DNA from: JBFWQM01 sp050249455
Lineage (GTDB): Bacteria > Pseudomonadota > Alphaproteobacteria > MPNO01 > VGEU01
Reading direction: 5' to 3'
Assembly: GCA_050249455.1 (NCBI GenBank)
Contig: JBFWQM010000079.1
Coordinates: 1 to 20,282 of the forward strand
Length of the DNA: 20,282 bases
In this document: piece by piece, positions 14,158 through 20,282 of the stretch
Layout of the letters: the number at the start of each line of letters is the position of its first letter
Numbering within the stretch: the first letter of the stretch is position 1
The notes under the pieces: generated by a model
Database searches by the model: none
Seen by the model: only the letters and a program-made list of their open reading frames with translations
What the model was told of the DNA's origin: nothing
Made by a program: the position numbers and the translations under genes

Positions 14158-14901
14158 ATGTCTGCTGCACCGCCGCGCCGGGCAATCCGCGACCGACTTC
14201 GCCGGGCCGCGCCGCGCATGGCCGCCGTCCTGGCGATCCTGCCGGTCGCCGCGTTCCTGTGGCACGCCACCAACGCCGAGGCCGAGACCACCACGATCAT
14301 CCCGCCGCCGGCGTCGGATGCCGCCGCGGCGGGCGCGACCAGCGCCAAGGCCGTCCTGGCCGGCGGCTGCTTCTGGGGCGTGCAGGGCGTCTACCAGCAC
14401 ATGAAGGGCGTGACCCGCGCCGTGTCAGGCTATGCCGGCGGCACCGCGGAGACCGCGAGCTACGACCAGGTCAGCCGCGGCCGCACCACCCACGCGGAGG
14501 CGGTCGAGATCACCTACGACCCGCGCCAGGTCAGCTATGGCCAGATCCTGCACGTGTTCTTCTCGGTCATCCATGACCCGACGCAGAAGGACCGCCAGGG
14601 TCCGGACGTCGGCCCGCACTACCGGTCGGCGGTCTTTCCGGTCGATGCGGAGCAGAAGCGGGTCGCGGAAGCCTACATCGCCCAGCTCGACAAGGCCCGC
14701 GCATACCCGAAGGCGATCGCCACCGTGATCGAGCCGAAGGCCACCTTCCACGCCGCGGAGGACTATCACCAGGACTACATGGTGCGGCATCCGAACCAGC
14801 CCTACATCGCCTTCCACGACCTGCCGAAGCTGGCCGCGTTCAAGCGCGTCTTCGCCGGCTTCTACCGCGACGACCCGGTCCTGGTGATGAACGGCAACTG
14901 A
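14158..14901 (+). CDS. msrA: Exported peptide-methionine (S)-S-oxide reductase MsrA, single cysteine
   Basis: This 247-residue enzyme reduces the S-epimer of methionine sulfoxide in proteins. An arginine-rich N-terminus and hydrophobic helix (about 21-35), then a possible cleavage site ATNAEA (37-42), point to export or membrane anchoring, unlike the usual cytosolic MsrA. The catalytic core runs from about 65: Cys71 in GGCFWG, GYAGG (91-95), RTTHAEAVEITYDP with Glu114, HDPTQKDRQGPDVGPHYRS and EDYHQDYM. Cys71 is the only cysteine in the whole protein, so the usual resolving cysteines are missing. GAGGAG (14145-14150) precedes the ATG. It follows the Met-rich peptide gene by 79 bases on the same strand and probably shares its promoter. 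The likely job is repair of oxidised methionines in periplasmic proteins, including that peptide. Confidence 0.92.
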   Translation: MSAAPPRRAIRDRLRRAAPRMAAVLAILPVAAFLWHATNAEAETTTIIPPPASDAAAAGATSAKAVLAGGCFWGVQGVYQHMKGVTRAVSGYAGGTAETASYDQVSRGRTTHAEAVEITYDPRQVSYGQILHVFFSVIHDPTQKDRQGPDVGPHYRSAVFPVDAEQKRVAEAYIAQLDKARAYPKAIATVIEPKATFHAAEDYHQDYMVRHPNQPYIAFHDLPKLAAFKRVFAGFYRDDPVLVMNGN

Positions 14902-14921
14902 CGCCGTCCGCCCCGTGCTAA

Positions 14922-14938
14922 GCTTGGCGCAACCAAGC
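14922..14938. other. Small hairpin between msrA and the amidohydrolase gene
   Basis: GCTTGG and CCAAGC form a 6-base stem with a 5-base loop, 21 bases after the msrA stop and 7 bases before the ribosome site of the amidohydrolase gene. It has no U-tract. It may weaken read-through or mark an operator, or it may be chance. Confidence 0.25.
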
Positions 14939-14960
14939 ATGAACGGGGGAGGTTGGCTTC

Positions 14961-16454
14961 ATGTGCGATGATCCGCTGCATCTCGGCTGCGGCCGCAACG
15001 TTGCGCCGCCGCCCGGCCTGACGCGCCGACGACTGCTGGAGTTCGCCGGCGCCGGAATGGCGGTCGGGGCGCTGGCCGGCGCTTTCCCGGTCGCGCCGGC
15101 GCGGGCGCAGGCGCCGGCCGCCGCGCGCACGCTGATCAAGGGCGGCACCGTGCTCTCCATGGACCGCGCCGTCGGCGACCTGCGCGTCGGCGACGTGCTG
15201 ATCGAGGGTGCGCGCATCGCCGCGGTCGGGCCCAATCTCGCCGCCGACGGGGCGCAGGTGATCGACGCGGCGAACACCATCGTCATGCCGGGCTTCATCG
15301 ACACCCACCGGCACCTGTGGCAGGGCATCGTGCGCAACGTGCTGCCCGACGCCACCTTGGGCGACTACTTCCGCAACATCCTGCTCAAGATGGGGCCCGT
15401 GTTCCGGCCGGAGGACGCCTATGCCGGCGACCTGATCAGCTGCTGGAGCGCGCTCGACGCCGGCGTCACCACGGTGCTCGACTGGTCGCACATCCAGACC
15501 ACGCCGGAACATACGGATGCGGTGGTGCAGGCGCTGCGCGAGACCGGCATCCGCGCCGTGTTCGGCTATGGCGGACCGCAGCTCGGCAAGCCGTGGTGGA
15601 CGGTCCAGACCCACAAGTACCCCGACGACCTCGCCCGCGTGCGCCGGCAGTACTTCGCCTCAGACGACCAGCTCGTGACCCTGGCCTTGTGCCCGTCCGG
15701 CCCGAACTCCGCCCCGATGGACGTCGCGGCACGCGAGTGGCAGGCCGCGCGCGACGTGGGCGCGCGCATCAGCGTCCACATTGGCACCGGGCCGCAGGGC
15801 GGCGGCAAGCTGGAGCACTTCGCCCGCGAGAAGAACATGCTCGGCGCCGACACCACCTACATCCACTGCACGTCGCTGAACGACCAGGAATGGAAGCTGA
15901 TCGCCGATTCCGGCGGCTCGGTCTCGATCGCAACCATGGTCGAGATGGAGATGGGCCACGGCATGCCGCCGATCCAGAAGGCGCTCGACAGCGGTATCCG
16001 CCCCAGCCTCAGCGTCGACGTGGAGACCTCGATCCCCAACGAGATGTTCACCCAGATGCGCATGGCGATGTCGCTGCAGCGCGCGCTGGTGCACCAGCGC
16101 GCCTTTCGCGGCGAGAAGGAGCTGCCCAGGCTGCTCACCGCGCGCGACGTGCTGGAGTTCGCGACCATCGAGGGCGCCAAGGCGTGCCGGCTCGACGACC
16201 GGATCGGCTCGCTGACGCCGGGCAAACAGGCCGACATCGTCATGCTGCGCGCCGACCGCATCAACGTCGCGCCGGTCAACGATCCCGTGGGCGCCATCGT
16301 CGGCGGCATGGACACCGGCAACGTCGACAGCGTGTTCGTCGCCGGCAGGGCGCGGAAGCGCAACGGCCGCCTGCTCGACGTCGACCTTGCCCGCGTCACC
16401 GACCTCGCGGCGAAATCGCGCGCCTACGTGATGGAGAAGGCGCCGCCGGGCTGA
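14961..16454 (+). CDS. Tat-exported amidohydrolase family protein
   Basis: This 497-residue metal-dependent hydrolase is of the cytosine deaminase/AtzB type. A twin-arginine signal TRRRLLEF (21-28) plus a hydrophobic stretch and a PARAQA cleavage region (to about 51) predict export of the folded enzyme. The core opens with LIKGGTVLSMD and the metal-binding DTHRH (His116, His118). Further metal ligands are probably His273 (SVHIG), His302 (YIHCTS) and Asp353 (LSVDVETSIPNE). The end shows the usual GSLTPGKQADIVML strand. GGGGGAGG (14945-14952) precedes the ATG. The substrate is not evident; the family takes amino-heterocycles, triazines or imidazolones. Its last 59 bases overlap the 3' end of the phosphodiesterase gene on the other strand. 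It may be independent of the stress genes upstream. Confidence 0.88.
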   Translation: MCDDPLHLGCGRNVAPPPGLTRRRLLEFAGAGMAVGALAGAFPVAPARAQAPAAARTLIKGGTVLSMDRAVGDLRVGDVLIEGARIAAVGPNLAADGAQVIDAANTIVMPGFIDTHRHLWQGIVRNVLPDATLGDYFRNILLKMGPVFRPEDAYAGDLISCWSALDAGVTTVLDWSHIQTTPEHTDAVVQALRETGIRAVFGYGGPQLGKPWWTVQTHKYPDDLARVRRQYFASDDQLVTLALCPSGPNSAPMDVAAREWQAARDVGARISVHIGTGPQGGGKLEHFAREKNMLGADTTYIHCTSLNDQEWKLIADSGGSVSIATMVEMEMGHGMPPIQKALDSGIRPSLSVDVETSIPNEMFTQMRMAMSLQRALVHQRAFRGEKELPRLLTARDVLEFATIEGAKACRLDDRIGSLTPGKQADIVMLRADRINVAPVNDPVGAIVGGMDTGNVDSVFVAGRARKRNGRLLDVDLARVTDLAAKSRAYVMEKAPPG

Positions 16455-17403
16455 AGGCCCGTCTGGCGGCGACCGCTGCAGCCGGGAAGTCGCTGAACAC
16501 GCCGTCGACGCCGAGCGCATAGAATCGCGCGTATTCGGCCCCGGCATCGCCGTGCCGGCGCAGATAGCGAGGCTCGGCCGGGTCGCCGCGGCGGAAGTCC
16601 GCCGGCAGGAAACGGTTCTCGCTGCGAAAGGTCCAGGCGTGGACCAGGAGGCCGGCGTCATGCGCATCGGCCACAAGGCGCGTCGGCTCGGCCAGCCGGT
16701 CGGCCGCGTCGCGCGGCACGATCAGGTCCTTGTGCGGCCCGACGGCGGCCGCATAGCCCGCGACGGCGCGCAGGTGCCCCGGCATCGGCATGCGGTCGAG
16801 AAGCTGCACCAGCGGCGCCGCGGTCAGCCCCGCGAGCGTCCGCAGGCTGTCCGGATCGAACGACTGCACGAAGGCCGGCAGAGCGTCCGCCGCGTTCAGC
16901 GCCGCCGCGAGCGGCGCCTCCAGCGCCAGGCCGATGGCGCGGAAATGGGCCGGGTGCTTGGTTTCCGGGTAAATGCCGATCGGTCGCCCGATACGGGCGG
17001 ACTCGGCGCTCGCGAGGTCGATGACCTCCTGCAGGGTCGGCACCGCGAACCGGCCGTCGAAGGCCGCGTTGCCGGGCCGCAGGTCTGGGATGCGCTCCAC
17101 CGCGCGTAGGGTCTTCAGCTCGGCCAGTGCGAAGTCTTCCGTGAACCAGCCGGCGACGGCGACGCCGTCGATCGCCTTCGTGGTCCGCCGGTCGGCGAAC
17201 TCCGGGTGATGCGCGACGTCGGTGGTGCCCGCGATCTCGTTCTCGTGCCGCGCCACCAGGATGCCGTCGCGGGTCGCCACGAGGTCGGGCTCGATGAAGT
17301 CGGCGCCCTGCGCGATCGCCAGCGCGTAGGACTCTAGCGTGTGCTCGGGCCGCAGCCCGCAGGCGCCGCGATGGCCGATGACGACCGGAGCGGCGCCCGC
17401 CAC
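16396..17403 (-). CDS. Glycerophosphodiester phosphodiesterase
   Basis: This 335-residue enzyme is of the GlpQ/UgpQ family, which cleaves glycerophosphodiesters to glycerol-3-phosphate and an alcohol. Catalytic marks near the start are IGHRG (His11), PEHT (19-22), FIEPDLVATRDG (Glu38, Asp40) and the second histidine in ARHENE (His53). PETKHP (146-151) and GVDGVFSDFP near the C-terminus complete the family pattern. The start is GTG at 17403 with GGAGGAG just upstream, formed by the last codons of the cyclase gene; no ATG fits. No signal peptide is present, so it is probably cytoplasmic, unlike periplasmic GlpQ. The basic tail after SDFP lies in the 59-base convergent overlap with the amidohydrolase gene. 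It follows the cyclase gene by 4 bases and is probably co-translated with it. Confidence 0.88.
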   Translation of the reverse strand: MAGAAPVVIGHRGACGLRPEHTLESYALAIAQGADFIEPDLVATRDGILVARHENEIAGTTDVAHHPEFADRRTTKAIDGVAVAGWFTEDFALAELKTLRAVERIPDLRPGNAAFDGRFAVPTLQEVIDLASAESARIGRPIGIYPETKHPAHFRAIGLALEAPLAAALNAADALPAFVQSFDPDSLRTLAGLTAAPLVQLLDRMPMPGHLRAVAGYAAAVGPHKDLIVPRDAADRLAEPTRLVADAHDAGLLVHAWTFRSENRFLPADFRRGDPAEPRYLRRHGDAGAEYARFYALGVDGVFSDFPAAAVAARRAFSPAAPSPSRRRAISPRGR

Positions 17404-17407
17404 GCCT

Positions 17408-19285
17408 CTACTCCTCCGGCACGCCGGCGATGCGCAGGCCTTCGTAGAAGCGCTCGGCCTGCTGCAACCATGCCGGGTTCGCCGACAGCCGGGCGTTACG
17501 GTGCCGCGCGATCGAATAGCCGGGCATCGCGCGCTGCAGCGCCGCGGCGGCGGCCCGCGCATTCTCGAACTCCCCGGTCAGCGCGTGGAGCGCCGCCAGG
17601 TTGAGGTGCGCCCACCAGATCGGCTGCGCGGCGAGCGAGCGGTCGCACCACGCGATCGCCACGTCGTCGCGCCCGAGGTTGAAATAGGCGTCGCACATGA
17701 ACTTGAGCCACACATTGACGCTGCGGTCGCGCGGGCTCAGCCGCAGCGCCCGCTCGATCGGGTCAAGCGCCATCTCGGCGCGGCCGAGCAGGATCTCGAC
17801 CACGCCGATCGAGGCGTGCGCGACCGCCATGTTGGGATCGAGGTCCGCCGCCCGCCGGTAGTCGGCCAGCGCCGCCTCCGGCGCGCGGCGCGCGCGATGC
17901 AGGTGGCCGCGGACCAGGAAGGCCGCCGCCGCGTTGCGGTTGAGCGTGAGCACGCGCCGGATCGCCGTGTCGGCCGCGGCGAGCTGCACCGACGGCACGG
18001 TGCTCCACTGGTTCAGCACGTCGTTGGCGTGGGTCTGCGCGAGGCCGATCAGCGCCGAGGTGTTGTCGGGGTCGAGCGCCAGCGCCTTCTCGAACAGCTG
18101 GCGCGCGTCGTCGTTGGCGTCCGGCCGGTTGGCGCGATTGTAGGCGAACCAGCCGCGCATCGCGAGATCGTGGGCATCGGGATCGCGGCTGTCGCGCAGC
18201 GCGCGGCGCGACTCGGCGGCGATCAGCTCGTGGTTCAGCATGCCGGCGAGGCGGCCGGTGACCAGCGTCTCGACGCCCTCCGCGTTGGCGCGGTCGGTGT
18301 CGATGCGGTCGGCCCACAGGTGCGCCGCGGTCTCCGCGTCGATCAGCTGGACGGTGATGCGCAGCCGGTCGCCGACCCGGCGCACGCTGCCCTCAAGCAC
18401 ATAGCGCACCCCGAGCTCGCGGCCCACCGCGCGCACGTCCACCGCCCTGCCCTTGTAGGCATAGGCGGTGTTGCGCGCGATCACGAAGCTGCCGACGATG
18501 CGCGACAGGTCGGTGGTGATGTCTTCCGTGATGCCGTCGGCGACGTAGTCGTCGGCGACGTCGCCGCCGAGGTTCGCGAACGGCAGCACGACGATGGAGA
18601 GGGGCGGCGCGGGCGCATTGACCGCGGCCGGCGCGGTGGCCGGCGCCTCGCGCGACGGCCACGCCATCCACGCCCCGGCGGCAAGCGCCGCCAGCACGGC
18701 GACGCCGAGCACCGGGCCGGCGGCGCGCAGAAGCCGCCCGCCAGGACGCGCCGGCCGCAGCGGCCTGTCGTCGACCGCGGCGATGTAGACCCGCATCGAG
18801 CGGCCGAGCCCGCGCAGCACCTGCTCGCCGCGGTCGTGGAAATGGAGCCCGTCCGCGTCGCGCACCTGGTCGTAGACCATCCGCGACATGCAGATCGTGC
18901 CGGGCTCGGCCAGCGTCTGCAGCCGGGCCGCGACGTTGACCCCGTCGCCGAAGATGTCGCCGTCGCGCTCGATCACGTCGCCGACGTTGATCCCTACTCG
19001 GAAGGCGAGCCGCGGCGCGTCGTCGAGGGCAGCGAGGGCGCGCTGGATGCGCGCGGCGCTGTGGACCGCGTCGGTGACGCTGCCGTACTCCGCCAGGAAG
19101 CCGTCGCCGGTGGTCTTGACGATGCGGCCGCGGAAGGCGGCGACGGCCGGTTCGACGACGCCGTCCAGCACGGCGCGCAGCCGCTCCAGGGTGCCGCCCT
19201 CGTCCTCGGCCATCATGCGGCTGTAGCCGGCCAGGTCGGCCGCCACGATCGCCGCCAGCCGGCGCTGTATCTGAGGCTGTTCCAC
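17408..19285 (-). CDS. Class III adenylate/guanylate cyclase with TolB-like and TPR regions
   Basis: This roughly 625-residue membrane protein has a cytoplasmic N-terminal cyclase domain (about 5-170) that makes cAMP or cGMP. Metal ligands are probably Asp17 (AADLAGYSR) and Asp61 (KTTGDGFLAEY), with VGINVGDV and GDGVNVAARL following; the lysine in KTTGDG fits an ATP user. One membrane helix lies at about 186-209. Next is a TolB/FlgO-like unit (about 228-330, VVLPFANLGG, GITEDITTDLSRI, YVLEGSVRR), then TPR-like helices to the end. This layout is common in rhizobia and relatives, often in many copies. The start is uncertain: GTG at 19285 gives the usual short lead RRLAAIVAADLAGYSR, while ATG at 19387 adds 34 atypical residues. 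Neither has a strong ribosome site. Confidence 0.85.
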   Translation of the reverse strand: MEQPQIQRRLAAIVAADLAGYSRMMAEDEGGTLERLRAVLDGVVEPAVAAFRGRIVKTTGDGFLAEYGSVTDAVHSAARIQRALAALDDAPRLAFRVGINVGDVIERDGDIFGDGVNVAARLQTLAEPGTICMSRMVYDQVRDADGLHFHDRGEQVLRGLGRSMRVYIAAVDDRPLRPARPGGRLLRAAGPVLGVAVLAALAAGAWMAWPSREAPATAPAAVNAPAPPLSIVVLPFANLGGDVADDYVADGITEDITTDLSRIVGSFVIARNTAYAYKGRAVDVRAVGRELGVRYVLEGSVRRVGDRLRITVQLIDAETAAHLWADRIDTDRANAEGVETLVTGRLAGMLNHELIAAESRRALRDSRDPDAHDLAMRGWFAYNRANRPDANDDARQLFEKALALDPDNTSALIGLAQTHANDVLNQWSTVPSVQLAAADTAIRRVLTLNRNAAAAFLVRGHLHRARRAPEAALADYRRAADLDPNMAVAHASIGVVEILLGRAEMALDPIERALRLSPRDRSVNVWLKFMCDAYFNLGRDDVAIAWCDRSLAAQPIWWAHLNLAALHALTGEFENARAAAAALQRAMPGYSIARHRNARLSANPAWLQQAERFYEGLRIAGVPEE

Positions 19286-19377
19286 TCGACGAGCCAAGGT
19301 CGCGCCCGGTCCGGCGCCGTTGTACCGGCTAAGGCCGGTCCGCGCCACCGGGGTGCCGGCCGCGGCGATTGCGTTGC

Positions 19378-19407
19378 TTGACCGCATGGCGAGGCACCAC
19401 GTAGCCT
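19378..19407 (+). promoter_or_regulatory. Possible sigma-70 promoter of the TRAP binding-protein gene
   Basis: TTGACC (19378-19383) is followed after 18 bases by TAGCCT (19402-19407), about 55 bases before the ATG at 19462. The -35 is good and the -10 poor (three of six). The site lies in the gap between the divergent cyclase and TRAP genes if the cyclase starts at 19285. Confidence 0.25.
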
Positions 19408-19461
19408 GATTCCAACCCAAGGGACCACTCGATGGTCACAGGCAATAACCGGGAGGGCGTC

Positions 19462-20282
19462 ATGGCCACTATGCGCTACATCACAGTCGCCGCAGCGCTG
19501 CTGCTGGCCATGCCCGGGGCCGCCGGGCCGGCCGCGGCGCAGGCGAAGTACCAGGCCAAGATCGCGCACCTGGAGGCCGCCACCCAGCCGCGCCACCGCG
19601 GCATCGAGGCGGTGGCGAAGCTGGTCAAGGAGCGCACCGGCGGCGAGGTCGAGTTCCAGATCTTCCCGGCCGCACAGCTCGGCAACGCCAAGCAGATCAA
19701 CGAGGGCGTCCAGCTCGGCTCGATCGAGGCAACGGTCATGCCGGCCTCGTTCCTCGACGGCTTCAATACGGCGGTGTCGGTGCTCGACATCCCTTACCTC
19801 TACCCGGCCGACCGCGCCAAGGCGAGCGCGCTGCGCCAGGGCAAATTCGGCGACGCGGTGCTCAAGACGTTCGAGGCAAAGGGCTTCGTGCCGGTCGCGC
19901 TGTGGCCGAACGGGCGCAAGATCATGACCTCCAACAAGCCGATCGACACGCTGGCCGCGTTCAAGGGCCAGCGCTTCCGGGTGATGGATTCCAAGATCCT
20001 GATCGAGCAGTTCGCCGCGGTCGGCGCGTCGGCCGTGGCGCTGCAGTTCGGCGAGGTCTACACCTCGCTGCAGACCGGCGTGATCGACGGCCAGGAGAAC
20101 CCGGCCGACACCATCGCGACGATGAAGTTCTTCGAGGTGCAGAAGAACGTGCTGGTCACCGAGCACGGCGCGCTGGAGGACGTGGTGCTGTTCGGCAAGC
20201 CGTTCTGGGGCCGCCTGCCCGCCGGCCACCGCGACGTCATCGTCAAGGCGTTCCGCGAGACCGCGCCGCAGGTCGAGGCGAT
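19462..20282 (+). CDS. TRAP transporter solute-binding protein (DctP family), partial
   Basis: The first 273 codons of a periplasmic receptor; the gene runs past the window edge. Residues 1-27 are a signal peptide ending AAAQA. The mature part shows family marks: FPAAQLGNAKQINEGVQLGSIE (68-89), DIPYLYPADRA, the ligand-binding arginine region KGQRFRVM (168-175) and YTSLQTGVIDGQENP (200-214). It binds an organic acid or similar solute and delivers it to DctQ/DctM membrane subunits, which may lie beyond the window. GGGAGG (19451-19456) precedes the ATG at 19462; a second ATG at 19471 is less well placed. It is divergent from the cyclase gene. The ligand is not predictable from these residues. 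Confidence 0.93.
   Translation, partial: MATMRYITVAAALLLAMPGAAGPAAAQAKYQAKIAHLEAATQPRHRGIEAVAKLVKERTGGEVEFQIFPAAQLGNAKQINEGVQLGSIEATVMPASFLDGFNTAVSVLDIPYLYPADRAKASALRQGKFGDAVLKTFEAKGFVPVALWPNGRKIMTSNKPIDTLAAFKGQRFRVMDSKILIEQFAAVGASAVALQFGEVYTSLQTGVIDGQENPADTIATMKFFEVQKNVLVTEHGALEDVVLFGKPFWGRLPAGHRDVIVKAFRETAPQVEA

Noticed and set aside
14158..14240. Twin-arginine (Tat) signal in MsrA
   Set aside because: There are several arginine pairs, but none followed by the x-F-L-K-like context. The hydrophobic helix fits a Sec signal or anchor better.
1..20282. tRNA, rRNA, CRISPR arrays, insertion sequences or phage genes
   Set aside because: No cloverleaf, spaced direct repeats, transposase motifs or phage protein families were seen on either strand.

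Overview
The window is about 20 kb of very GC-rich, gene-dense bacterial DNA with short intergenic gaps. Several traits fit an alphaproteobacterium, perhaps of the Rhodospirillales/Reyranella type: Bug and TRAP solute-binding proteins, a TPR-containing class III cyclase, and a sigma-F/NrsF pair with a GTAACC-N16-CGAA promoter. This placement is inference from gene content and style, because no rRNA or marker gene is present. I saw no tRNA, rRNA, CRISPR array, insertion sequence or phage gene, and no gene-free stretch longer than about 200 bases.

Layout. (1) 16-125 holds an intergenic palindromic repeat. (2) 154-3201, minus strand, is a tightly overlapping three-gene operon: a secreted, membrane-anchored protein with three NEW3-like beta-sandwich modules, an ABC ATPase and an ABC-2 permease. 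(3) 3391-5497 holds a divergent pair, a luciferase-like flavin monooxygenase and an orphan Bug-type solute-binding protein. (4) 5529-12301, minus strand, is a three-gene set encoding a transglutaminase/DUF2126 protein, a circularly permuted ATP-grasp/alpha-E fusion and a second transglutaminase-like protein. This is a predicted peptide-forming and peptide-cleaving system that, to my knowledge, has no settled function. (5) 12405-14901 is a stress module: an ECF sigma factor overlapping its NrsF-type membrane anti-sigma, and on the other strand a methionine-rich exported peptide followed by an exported MsrA. (6) 14961-16454 is a Tat-exported amidohydrolase. (7) 16396-19285, minus strand, is a membrane adenylate/guanylate cyclase with TolB-like and TPR regions, followed 4 bases later by a glycerophosphodiester phosphodiesterase. 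(8) 19462 to the window end is a TRAP solute-binding protein, cut by the window edge.

The strongest functional reading is of region 5. The sigma gene has a perfect GTAACC-N16-CGAA promoter directly upstream, and the divergent methionine-rich gene has GTAACC-N16-CGAC. NrsF carries two cysteines 50 residues apart, in the positions I recall as functional in Caulobacter NrsF. The suggested circuit is that an oxidant or metal is sensed by NrsF, sigma-F is released, and the cell makes a sacrificial methionine-rich periplasmic peptide plus a periplasmic MsrA to repair it. This parallels the sigF/nrsF-mrpX-msrP hypochlorite system of Azospira, but with MsrA in place of MsrP. The exported MsrA has only one cysteine, so how it is recycled is open.

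Region 4 is the best candidate for a poorly described biochemical system. Two ligase-type domains (DUF2126, annotated as a putative amidoligase, and ATP-grasp) sit with two transglutaminase-fold proteins that keep the Cys-His-Asp triad, all in one operon.
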